From contig JNDT01001996.1 in assembly GCA_000697055.1 (NCBI GenBank), positions 1-44,780 on the forward strand: DNA of 44,780 bases, in the 5' to 3' direction. Below the pieces are notes generated by a model. That model saw only the letters and a list, made by a program, of their open reading frames with translations. It was not told the origin of the DNA and did no database searches. Origin of the DNA: Saksenaea vasiformis B4078 (taxonomy: Eukaryota; Mucoromycota; Mucoromycetes; Mucorales; Saksenaeaceae). Position numbers and translations under genes: made by a program. Numbering within the stretch: position 1 is the first letter of the stretch; each line of letters begins with the position of its first letter. Shown here in pieces: positions 33,058-44,711 of this stretch.

Positions 33058-33529
33058 CGCTAAATTTTTCTAGGAACAGAGAAAAAGGATTCGGCTGCTC
33101 ACTTCATTCTTACATAAATAGTCCAGTTTATAACAAAGCGAAATCGATCCATTTGATCTTACCAAGGTTTGATTTTAATACAGTAAATTTGTATCGAAAA
33201 TTTCTTACCTACTCTTCGTTGTTATGCTACGATTGTTAGCGCATGGCTGTTGCCTTTTAACCAAGTTCTCAGAGACAGGAAACAGTCGTGCATACGACGA
33301 GCTCACATAGAGATGTTTATTAGGCTGTAAATAGATGGCATGCCTAATTTGCAAAGCTATTATCGTTAAGTCCAACATATATTTTGGCGTAGTGAGATTG
33401 GTGTAACATGCGTGGTCGCAGATCTGTATTTGCATAGATCTGCTTAACAAGGGCAATTTAGTGATATCATTTTCACCACTTGCAAGGTACTTTGTGCCGA
33501 CGAATATAGAGAGCAAGCCTAACTAGATT
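33058..33529. other. RhoGEF upstream region, possible decayed 3' part of the Fanzor-like gene
   Basis: A minus-strand ORF (33516-33205) continues in the orientation of the zinc-knuckle gene at 33530 but shows no recognisable RuvC or zinc-ribbon motif. It may be degraded remainder of that gene, or chance. Confidence 0.3.
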
Positions 33530-34313
33530 TCATGTGAACCCAAGTTCTCCTTGGTTCGTAATTTGTTGTCCCATTACAAGTTGTGCCAAAGAGTAAATGA
33601 AATTCTGCGTAAAACACACAGATGGAATTTCCCTGTTTAATTTGCATTGGCGCAACAAATAAAAATTCAGGAACAACTGCACACGAACGATGATATCACG
33701 AACGCGATTGCTCAGCTGAATGATCTTCTCTCTTAATCGATACTGATCCTCGCGTCCTCGAATGAAGTTTCCAAGCCTTAATTTCCGTGTAAACCGTTCC
33801 GGATGTTCGCCAACTTTTTGCAACAAGGTCTCATTGATCTTAGGCTTGTGCTGCTTGCACAACTTCGACGATGACCGACTATGACCAGCTTCTCCGCAAG
33901 TGGCACAAACTGCATTGTTCGTGTTGTTTTCCGAGTCTACCGCCTTCCCCTTTCTTCCTTTGCGTTTTTTAGCTTTATGATCGATCGACTGCTTTCCCGA
34001 GGAAGACCCATCGTTGCCAGCTGCCATACCAAGTTTTTCAATGATACAGATACTAGTCACTTCAATCATACCTTTGCGTTTACGCTTGTTCTGTGGGCAA
34101 CTCGAACTCCTACCGTCCTTATGTCCTTTTTGGCCGCATTTCGAACAAATAGCTTTGGAAAGATTCTTTAACAAAGAATTTTATTGTCGCTAATGTTGTA
34201 CAAAAGCCTGGTTGCTGTTTTCGTTCTTCGCGTTGCTTTTCTTCCTCGAGCTTTATTACTTTTTCCTTTTTCTTTCTCATCACGAGAGAGGATGCTTCAT
34301 GGATGATGGACAT
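33530..34313 (-). pseudogene. N-terminal part of a Mucorales Fanzor/TnpB-like zinc-knuckle protein
   Basis: Exons 34313-34202 and 34152-33530 give 244 aa. A charged helix (KKKEKVIKLEEEKQREERK) precedes two knuckle-like motifs, CSKCGQKGH..SSSCPQNK and CATCGEAGH..SKLCKQHK. A segment with FTRKLRLGNFIRG, QLSNRVRDIIVRVQLFLNFY and TQNFIYSLAQLVMGQQITN follows, after which a stop occurs. I recall this order as the N-terminal half of large multicopy Mucorales proteins whose C-terminal half is a RuvC plus zinc-ribbon nuclease of the Fanzor/TnpB type. That half is absent: only about 470 bp separate this stop from the RhoGEF start. So this looks like a truncated copy, though it could be a short stand-alone zinc-knuckle protein. 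Confidence 0.55.
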
Positions 34314-35157
34314 CTTCCAAAACGCCACACGAAAGTGAAGAAAGAAAGAAACTGACCCAAGTTGCTAACATGACGTTGAATTGAAGTTTCACACGTCATT
34401 CTGATGAATGTTACGCTTTTCTGAATATATGTGTCACATCAACGAAAAAGAAGGCAACAGCATGGTAAGAGATACGTCATTTTGATATATTGGATCAATG
34501 TAAAGAGAAAATAGTTCCCAGCACAAACTGAATTGCTGCGCGCGGAAGCAAGTCCATCTTACGCTAATTTACATACTAACAGCCGCCTATTTGACCCCTT
34601 CCTTAGCGCAAGCTTTGGCTCTTAATGATCGCAAAATCTATACAGCCTAGTGTAAAAGTATTTTCAATAAACAGTAGTTCCTGATCATTTATTATTTGGT
34701 CCGCATAGTCCCTACTCCGAATAACCTCGGTCGTGTGTATAGTACTTTGTCACTCTACGGATGAGTGAAAAATGGTGTCCATTCGTATAACGAGATACTT
34801 ATATTATTTAAGCGCAGATTTTACCAGACGGCACATGGTTCCAAATCGTTTGTGGAGTGGCACAATCAGCGTTGGCCTCCACTTCCAGAGCTCTCCATTC
34901 CATGAATCGCTCAACCCCTGTTTCCCCACCTGTTACAGGTGCAACGTGAGTCCCTACTGCACGGAAAGATTATCCTCGGGATAACTAAGATAACAATAGA
35001 TCATCACTCTGTTCGCTAACCATCAGTAACGCTTTTTATGCCGTTCTGGTTAATTGGTGGCAAAATGAAACTCGGCTGGCGGGATCATTTGAAAGAGTGC
35101 GTGTGACTCTCTTCGTTGCCAAAAACCTGTTCGCTTTCTTGTCAAGTTCATCAATCC
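34314..35157. other. Intergenic between divergent genes, nothing recognised
   Basis: About 840 bases holding the promoters of the zinc-knuckle gene and the gene at 35158. No further ORF with coding character. Confidence 0.4.
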
Positions 35158-36045
35158 ATGGCAGACAAGCTGAAGTTTGTGTAGGTGCGATACCATGCCG
35201 CGATCAATTAAGTTGATCTGTTTTTAGGCTCCCACAACATGCGCGTCCAGCAGTGAATGTTCTGCCAGAGACACGGATAGCCGCAAGAACCGACATTTTC
35301 GAGGATCATGTCGATTCACCGCAAGCTACTGAAACTGATACACAAAGGATGGATGTTCTCATGCGTCAACTGATGGGAGAAGATAATACAGAAGACAATA
35401 CAGAATTAGTAGAGGGTGAGCATGGCATTGAGTGAGAAAACGGCCTAAGAACATGCTTCAGATCAAACGCAATCAGGCGAATCATCGCAGGAAGAAGAGG
35501 AATTCACCTTTCGCTTGTTCTCGAGTAAACCTGTAGCAACCGTCAGCATTCAAGATTCGGAAGAAACGGTTGATGCGGCTGTTGATGCGCTTGCTGCGAA
35601 AGTTGCGAGTCAGCAAAAGGTGGATCATGATGAGAGCGATCCTGACTTTTTGGCTCGTATATCAGCAGCAGTTGTAAACAGTGATCAGATTCTGGAGCAA
35701 TCTACCTGGACCTACCCAGCAATGACGCATCCACATCGTGTTATACATATCCCTACGGTGGAGGCACCTGTCAAGGAAGATGCAAACAAGAAAAAGCGAA
35801 AAAGTAAGAAACGACGCGATTTCGAGAAGGCGGTGCGGGAAGGTCGTATCAAGGTGCAGCCAAAAATGAGAGATCCGGAGACACCGGGAGGATGGCCTGG
35901 CTGGCCAGGTCATCGAACGCGCTATCAGATTATTACAAATATCGAAAAAGATCTGAAGAGGAATAAGTACAAAAAGAAATATGGTCGGGGAGGGTCCAAC
36001 GCTAGCAATGCAACACGAGGACGAAAGGAATTTGGCCACCAATAA
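35158..36045 (+). CDS. Small basic-tailed fungal protein, resembles DUF2011
   Basis: Three exons, 35158-35180, 35228-35415 and 35462-36045, give 264 aa. The start MADKLKFV is split by the first intron. An acidic segment (about 60-85) ends in EEEEFTFRLFSS (about 82-93). A Gln/Asp-rich helix and a WTYPAMTHPHRVIHIP block follow, then a strongly basic nuclear-localisation-like run (KKKRKSKKRRDFEKAVREGR), a GGWPGWPGHRTRYQI block, and a KNKYKKKYGRGG-like basic tail. The FxFRLF motif plus the basic C-terminus recall the uncharacterised fungal family DUF2011. I hold that only weakly; nuclear or nucleolar location is inferred from composition. Confidence 0.7.
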
Positions 36046-37084
36046 ACTGCTCATTCATCCACATTGCAAACATTCAGCAGACCATACTGTAGTGAGGTAC
36101 ACACGGTCGTGATCTAAATGGGTATCGATATTTTGGCTGGCTTCCCAAAAACAGAGTGCCCTTCCATTAAATCAGGGAATATACACAGGTATAGAACGGT
36201 CGGGAAGGTCAGCAAATTCTTGAAAGGTTAAAATGATATATCTTTCCCTTCTCCTACTGTGAAGCTATACATTAGTCGATGTCTTCTGAATCAAAGGCGA
36301 AGCTATCATGCGATTCTTTCTAGGAAGACTGTTCGCTCATCTGAACCGTACAAGTAGTATCGCTTGAAATTTCAACGCCTCTTAATGTTGCCAAACAAAA
36401 AGGCTAAGTACCACTATTGCTATTAGGCATACTCTGTCAGTTAGAATGACGTCGGAACAAACGCGGCGAGCAATCGTTCAGTTTAGCAGCCCATTCAGCA
36501 GGGTTTCAATTGTAAAGAAGACTCCGTTGCTACGATATGCTTTTCGAAGAACTCTAGAGGAAACTTTATAACGGTATTTCTACAAATGTGGGTAGTTGCA
36601 GATACCTTTCAAAGATAGTCTGTAGAGCTATAGTGCTAGCTCCAAAAATTCGTCTCTTATTCTTTAGCCGAGAATCCTCCTCTTGTTCGCTAGCTCTGCA
36701 TAAAGTTCATGTAATACAAGCTGAAAAATGTCTATCTCCCAAGGGACAGCATCTCGTAATGGTTTTCAGCCGTTGAAATATTTCAAAGTCCGGTGTTATC
36801 ATGATACAGGTGTGCGGCACGCCGGTAAGGGAGTAAGGGAGAACAGCAAAAACATACTGTTTATTGAATCATTTTTTAAGCTACTCTAAATAAAGTCTTG
36901 CACTTCTGCAGAGCCTAGTTTGCGCTAAAGAAGAATAGGGTATGCGGTCGTTGGTACGTCAATTTTACGTCAGAAGACCAATCAACTTACATGAACTTGG
37001 TCTCTCCGGTGGACGCAAGATTTATTCGAGCAGCATAAAAAATAATTCATGGTTAGTAAATGAAAGATGCTCTGATGTCTCTTA
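36046..37084. other. Intergenic, nothing recognised
   Basis: About 1 kb with chance ORFs only, between the DUF2011-like gene and copy B of the dispersed repeat. Confidence 0.4.
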
Positions 37085-37802
37085 CTTAACACACACCCCC
37101 GAAGGGGTATTCCGTGGTAACACGGGGACCCAACCTCGCACCGAAGCGGTGGGGGTGGGTGGAGGGTGGTGATAGGCGTCTAGGAGCGGCCGATTTTGGG
37201 ACGGTCTGCAGAGGACTTGAAGCGATCCAGCGTCTGGCGATCTATCACGAAAAAATCAGTGATGCTGAGTATGACAATGTTTACTGACTTAAGTGGTGAA
37301 CTTGAGTTACACGCACGGCCAAGACAGTTCGGGACAGAGGTCATGCAGCTTAAACAAGAGGCAGAAAACATGAATAACTTTGCAGGTGTAATGTATTGAT
37401 ATCCTTACCAGGGATGTTAAAGAGTAACAGAGCCAAAGAATAAAAAATAATTCATGCGTCTCTTTAAATACGAATTATTGTGGTATGAACTCATCGTGAA
37501 GCATTTCTATGCCTTGTGATAACGTGTAGAGAAATTGCCACTGATGCAATAAATCATCTCGACGTCAAAAGGACGTACTGCTTTAGGTGGAGCACTTTCC
37601 TTTGTTAAGACATTTTTATTCTTTCCAATAGGATACTGAGAAATCCATAACTGTAAGCATGAACTACTCTGATACAAACTGCGAATATCCGAGCGTGAAC
37701 TATTCATTGCATGGACGTAAAGACACCCACTTCAAAACGCATACTTCATCTGGAAATAACGCCGAGTAATTTCGAGTAGACGCAAAGTCATAGGAAAAAT
37801 CC
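37085..37802 (+). repeat. Dispersed repeat, copy B
   Basis: The second long copy of the family at 25135, in the same orientation. It starts with the hairpin ACCCC, CGAA loop, GGGGT and ends at GGAAAAATCC. A further near-palindrome, GTGGTAACAC, follows the first hairpin. The 5' block (about 360 bp) and 3' block (about 85 bp) match copy A; the core (about 37450-37715) does not. It ends about 230 bp upstream of the TEF1 start, so it forms the upstream part of the TEF1 promoter region. Confidence 0.75.
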
Positions 37803-37964
37803 TGTAAACCCAATCTCTATCGATGTCACGCTGGCAAAGTCACCACTAAAAAATCCCGTAGTCCGGAACAAGCTGTCCGGACCAATCGGTGTTGAAAAAA
37901 AAAACTCTTTAAAAATCACTTGGTGGAAGGCAACACGGATTTCCTTCCTTTAGCTTACACTAAG

Positions 37965-38017
37965 GTACGGCGATATCTCGATCCATCCATCCACAAGATC
38001 GTATGGTTTTAACGTAG
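37965..38017 (+). promoter_or_regulatory. Possible 5' UTR intron of TEF1
   Basis: A GTACGG donor at 37965 and an ACGTAG acceptor at 38017 enclose 53 bases just ahead of the start codon. Leader introns are common in fungal EF-1alpha genes. There is no transcript evidence. Confidence 0.35.
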
Positions 38018-38035
38018 ATACTTTGTGTAGTCACC

Positions 38036-39516
<1,481 letters not shown>

Positions 39517-39611
39517 GCATTTTAATCTTGTGCATATTGAAGGATAATAAATGTCTTTGTTTGAAAGCAACTTTTTATTGGCTTATGGTTGCAGTGGTTA
39601 GGTTAAGTAAT
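39517..39611 (+). terminator. TEF1 3' UTR and polyadenylation region
   Basis: AATAAA at 39546-39551, followed by a T-rich stretch, lies between the convergent stops of TEF1 and the recombinase gene, only 95 bp apart. Confidence 0.5.
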
Positions 39612-42600
39612 TTATGGTTGCTTTTCTTTTCCTTTGATTGCGTTCTTCCATTTTAATAGTATGTCATCGCTGATTGTGAAAGTATGATAGAATAAGAAGT
39701 ACTTCTTGATACTTTCGTTTGCCTCATGCTCAGTGACATCGGTCAGTAATCCAGGATGTCCTTCCTTGATGTGATTCCATACGAATCGTCTCTGTTTATA
39801 GTTCTTGCTACAGTTTGCTACTGGACATGTATATCGGCCGTCCACCGCCTGAAGAGGATTGTGCCTACGGAATATTGTGCTTTTTGCATGTGTCCCGCTA
39901 GAGAAACTTCCTGGTGGATTATTCCAAGTTCTTGATCTCAAGGACTTCACTAAATGTTGTCCTAGTTGGTCAAGTCCTTGATATCTGGACTTATCTTGTA
40001 TCGTATCATCATGCTGACACCATTCGCAATGCATCAGACGTTTTAACCTCTTTGGTATGAAAGTCGGGTCCATTCTTGATGACTCCTCGTCTTCTTCCTC
40101 AGCTATTCGTAGACGTTTTTGGTGAAGTAATTTAGAACGTTCATTTGCCCGTAGTTTGCTTGTACGAATATGTTGCAGTTGTCCCGCAGATAGGTGGTAC
40201 TTTCTCTCCAGAAAGTAATGAACGATTAATGTGAACACTTCGCGCTCCGATAGATCTTTCACCGTGTCGTTTGCATGGCGTAGCATGTGTTCATTTATGG
40301 TACAAATATGCTTGCATTGGAAACTGCACTGTTCTAAAGGACAGCGCCATATACGTGTCTCGTCGTCGAAAAGAGGCGGGTTTCTCCTTCTCCATTTTGC
40401 TGTCTCGGTGTGCTGACCGCCGTAGCGGCCGCTAGAAGGCCACGATGTGGATGTATGAGAGCTATACAAATGGACGCCAAGTTGCAGGACTCCATTATAC
40501 GTTGCATTTCCAGCTAAAGTGCTGTCATTGAGACATATATCACAAGGGCGCGGCCCCGACATGTAATTTTCGATACTATAAATTTGCTGGAAATGATTGA
40601 GCCATGTCGAATCTATTTCTTCTGTCAAGTCTTTTCCATCTGGTTCCGGTACAGTTGGAGCACTGAATTTTCTGTTCGTTTCGCTTATCAGCTGTAGGAA
40701 TTCCGATACGGCGTTATCGTCCGTGCTTGAAATATCTTCTATAGAATTAGGCGAATTGATTATCATGGAAGTACGTGCTCTGTCAATACTGGCTTACCAT
40801 TTTCAGACATTGGGCTTGTGGTTGCAGTATCACTAGCGATATCATCTAGTTCCAAGCTATCCGTAAGACTGCTTTGAATGAGGCGTATCTTGTTAGCGGT
40901 CGCTTTGTGGCGATATTTTGCGAGCGAACATTTGTATTTTCGACGTAGCTGGTAGTAAGTCGTCCTGTCCGAATCAGACCAGTGCTTTCGATAATCAATG
41001 CCGTAAATCTTCTGGAACTGTTTAATGATATTCTCGCATTGCTGTCTCGCCTCAATAGTTTCCGGCATCTGGTGGACAAGCTTTTGCTCTTCATCATCTG
41101 TTAACTTGTATACACTAGTATCCTTTATACGGAACCGGATCGGATCTAGAAGAATGTTCATGGTCGAAGTTTTACTAAGACGTCCGCGCAGACAGACGTC
41201 CACCACGTCTAATTGTTCATGACGAGCAGTGTAATGTTTATAGACTGTCGAGGATCCGACTGCGTGCCCCATTGCAGCAACAGTGTCTTCACGACCACTA
41301 ATGCTATGCATAGATTGCGAGAAGTTCCGACGAAACGCGTACATCGTTCCGTCCACTATGACATACAGAAATGGATATCTAATGATCAATACGCGAATCA
41401 TACCTGTCAAACCAGATTCTATGATCAATTTTTTTAGTTTTTTTAAGGCACCACTGTTTGTCCATGGCTGTGGGGTGATACTGTCAATTTGTTACTTCAA
41501 TGCCATACCTTCGGTGAACAACAAGCTACCTGCTGTGATTTCGAAAGACTGGTGACTCCAAATAGTCCTTCTTTATTGGGAGTTTTACCCGGCGGGACGA
41601 GACCCATTCTTGCAGACTTGAAAATGTAGTTACTCCACTTTTGAATGCTAGCGCAATAAAATAAACGGTGGCATCTAACGCAATCGATACATCATCATCT
41701 ACGGTAAGAGAGCGCAGCGTTCTGGTCATGGTTCTCAGAGCATCCGTCAAATGCATATCATGAGCTTTTACATGCGGTACTTTCACTTCCACGAAAAATT
41801 GGCTCGCATTTTGACGCCAGATAGTAATGTCCTGCGGAATTAGCTTCGTAGAACTTGAACGATTAAATCAAGTCACCTTCCATTTAAGAAATGTACGCAT
41901 AACTTCCGGTATTTCTACCATGGCGCAGACGGATGAAATGCGCAAGCCCGTATAGAAGATCAACAGAAGTAGACATGCCGTTTGGATGCTATAAATGGCA
42001 TCCATGTGTTCGTCAAGTTTAAACAAAGTTTGGATCATTGCTTCAACCTCGGCTTGACCGAAAACGGCTTGAGGCTTCCCCTCCTTGTCAAAGTATCCTT
42101 TATCAGCCATAGAAAATATAAAATGCCTTATTGAGCGCATAAATTCGGTGTTGATATCAATGGATTTGTTCTGCCGTCTGGCCTAGTAATATAATTTACA
42201 CGACCTTCCTTTTTTTTTGTCAATAGGATACCTCAGCGGCAAGGCCGTTAATTTCCCTAATCATGGTGCTGGCCTGTAATTTTTCTTGGACACGACCCGA
42301 CGATGTCATAGCTCTTTCAAGTACATATAACATCAAGGTCTCTGCAATCGTTAAGCGTCAGGTTAAATACAGGAAGCAGACTCACCCTTTGTAAAAACGG
42401 GGCAGCTCCAAGGTTCACCATATGGAGGTGGCTCGCCTCTCTCCTCCGCCTCTTCATTGCTGGCATCTATAAACGCCAGAAAACGAGTCGATCTTTCCGC
42501 ATATGTGAGCTGTGTCCGGGCTGCCCACGGTGACTCAGTATTCTTGTTGTACTCTTGTATTTCTTGTAAAATATCACTCCTTATGGACGCACTTAGTTTG

Positions 42601-42746
42601 TGATGTGAACTTTTAGCAATGTTAGATATCCTCTGGCGTGTCAAGGCAATTTGCTCTTTTAACGCCATCAGCTGCAAGACAAAGGGTATTTCTTTTTGCA
42701 GTTTGTTGCTCTTTAAAATTGAAAAGAAGAAGTCACTTCTATACAT
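39612..42746 (-). CDS. Tyrosine recombinase (Crypton-like) with duplicated C-terminal zinc-finger modules
   Basis: Seven exons, 42746-42386, 42341-42232, 42182-41877, 41831-41530, 41480-41404, 41355-40798 and 40738-39612, join in phase to 946 aa without a stop. The N-terminal about 250 residues look like a SAM-like core-binding domain. The catalytic domain follows, with box I FYTGLRISSV (Arg 238) and a conserved-looking ALDATVYFIALAFKSGV segment. Box II starts MYAFRRNF (Arg 394, with Tyr where His of HxxR is usual), then MGH (His 416) and VYKHY (Tyr 424 or 427, nucleophile). After a basic linker, residues 637-726 and 809-899 form two copies of one module (CxxC, then CxxxxC..HxxxH), offset by 172 residues with identical internal spacing. 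Fungal Cryptons encode this type of recombinase and move through circular DNA. The start at 42746 is the first in-frame ATG; a later Met (about 42670) is possible. Confidence 0.8.
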
Positions 42747-43016
42747 TCGCTCCACTGGAAGAAACGCCTAACATTGGATTATGGTTAAAGCTCTTCCATC
42801 ATAGTTCGCTTGCAGAAACTGCTTTCATCGCTTATTTGCCTGGGCATTTTTTTAAGTATACATCGTATTGCATTTTACGGTATCTTTCCTAACAGATAAC
42901 GACCTTTTTCGTGCGTTGGAAAAAGACGGTTTTTTCTTAATGGACCAATAGTTTTGGAACAGTATTTTCCCCATTGTCTTTTTTACTTTCGCCCTATTTT
43001 CCTCATTATCGGTATT

Positions 43017-43330
43017 TTATTTATTATCTGTGCACATTAGAAGAAAAGGCTGTTCCAGGCACCAGCTTTTTCTCGTATTCCTTCTCCAAAAAAAAAAAAC
43101 CGAGTAGCTCCTCATGTTGTATAGGTAGATCCACTCCGTAGTAAAAATCATTTCGGCAATGATCGTCAACCCAGGATCGGAGCGGAACTTGAACCGGTAT
43201 CTCAGATCAAAGTTAAAGATCAGGCACGAGCGCAATACTGCCAGATCATAGATTAGCACACAGAGAAGAATACCGAGAACAAGATAAGAATTACCGGATA
43301 CCCGAGAATATATGTTTTACCAAACATTGT
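43017..43330 (-). pseudogene. Membrane-protein-like fragment, family not recognised
   Basis: The minus strand reads a hydrophobic stretch (YLVLGILLCVLIYDLAVL) followed by RSCLIFNFDLRYRFKFRSDP, then GLTIIAEMIF. With a one-base shift it continues YYGVDLPIQHEE. This looks like the end of a multi-pass membrane protein that has lost its upstream part. No start codon or further exons are visible, and the shift sits in a T-run. Confidence 0.3.
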
Positions 43331-43501
43331 CCTTCCTGGATCCCATTCTGATTTCTTGTGTATAAATAGGACAGAAATTGATGTACTAGATCGATATCTC
43401 TTTTTTCTTCTTCTTTGAATTAAAGAGTCTCAAAGGATTTATCCGCCTGTTTTCTTTTATTATCATTTTTATTTTCATCTACCCAAAAATCACAGCCACC
43501 T

Positions 43502-43615
43502 ATGGATTTGTTTCACTATGGATCCCTTCATAGTGATCACAATCAGTCCAAGCGATCGATACATGTGATGGTATATAAAGATGAATTGCTAAACAGAATT
43601 CCTTCTCCAAGCAAT
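43502..43615 (+). CDS. Possible first exon of a gene cut off by the Tc1-like relic
   Basis: A TATAAATA box near 43362, a pyrimidine-rich leader and an ATG at 43502 open a 38-codon frame (MDLFHYGSLHSDHNQSKRS and so on). It ends at AAT followed by a perfect GTAAGCC donor at 43616. The donor lies where the sequence turns into the decayed Tc1 transposase on the other strand. No continuing exon is seen. It may be a truncated gene or an accidental promoter-like arrangement. Confidence 0.3.
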
Positions 43616-44252
43616 GTAAGCCTTCTGATCTACTCTTCTTTCCAGGACAATCAGGGAACCAAATGTGCCAGCCCAAAAACAATCACAAACCATGGCTGAG
43701 TCTTTTCCATAGTTCAGCATCGTTGCCACGTGCCATTATTGGCACTGTTCATCAGGTAAACGAATACTCGAGCTCTTGCATCATCAGCAATCACCGTATA
43801 ACGCGATTCATCAGTACAGTCCACATAAGCTTTAGCCCATTGCAATCTTCACTGCTCCTGTATGATTGTCAAGCGAGGCACACTGGTTGACTTACAAGAT
43901 ATGAAGCCTGCTTTTCACAAGTAGCTTCTCATGGCATCAATGTAAATGGTAACATCAGCTCGTGCAAGCCGAGCTTGTTGATGGACATATGGTAACATAG
44001 GATTGTGTCTCACGCTTAATCACAAAGCATTCTCGTCGGTTTGGGTTAATTTGTTGGCCTTCCTGATCTTGGCGCGCTTTCTGTCGCACTGGCTTCCTCC
44101 CGGTGTTTGATCGTATTATAGACAATTGTCCGATGAATGCCCATCATCTTTGAAATTTCCATCGGTTTTACACCATAACAGTGCAGCCAAATAATTCCAC
44201 TGCGATCGAATTCTGAAAGCTCCATGCTGAACTCAGGAATCTGATTCATCAT
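43580..44252 (-). pseudogene. Decayed Tc1/mariner transposase
   Basis: The minus strand starts with an HTH region (44252-44046): ELSEFDRSGIIWLHCYG, PMEISKMMGIHRTIVYNTI and a GRP after RSG, the usual hinge of Tc1-like transposases. Through stops and shifts, recognisable pieces follow: HNPMLPYVHQQARLARADV near 44000, then AKAYVDCTDESRYTVIADDA near 43815 (DDE region with internal deletion). WAGTFGSLIVLERRVDQKAYI follows near 43665-43605. The rest of the DDE domain is missing, so the copy is dead. Confidence 0.75.
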
Positions 44253-44377
44253 CCATGCAATTCATGGGTGGTTATGTTTCAGAAAGTGAAAGAAAACCAA
44301 GACTTTTTCCAGGTGCCAGTATAACACGGTGTGAGCAAGTGAAGTAAAGTGGAGAAATTGAGGCGTGACAACTTTTG

Positions 44378-44396
44378 GGCTTTGCGCGGCAAAGCC
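44378..44396. repeat. Perfect 8-bp inverted repeat with 3-bp loop, near the Tc1 relic
   Basis: GGCTTTGC and GCAAAGCC are separated by GCG, flanked by CTTTTG and CAAAAG-like sequence that extends the symmetry imperfectly. It lies about 130 bp upstream of the transposase start and may belong to the terminal region of the Tc1-like element. No partner copy was found at the other end. Confidence 0.6.
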
Positions 44397-44711
44397 GTGC
44401 AACCAAAAGTGCATTACCCACCCATACAACCTTATTGAACAAAATAAGAGTATAACGAGGTAGTACGCCTGAGCATAAATAGGGCGTGCTGGCCACAAAT
44501 AGAGGATTTTAACGGGCTTTTCCAACATATGGCCGGATCCACATATTTCAGTTAAAGTCGTTGCCCGCTACCTATATTATAAGACACCAAATAATATCTC
44601 GTCGATATAAGCAGTCCCCCACATCAGCAAGATACACCATACCATGCAGCCATTTGATTGGCTAATATTATCCTGGTATGCCATGGATCTCTGCATGTCT
44701 TTGTAAGGGTA

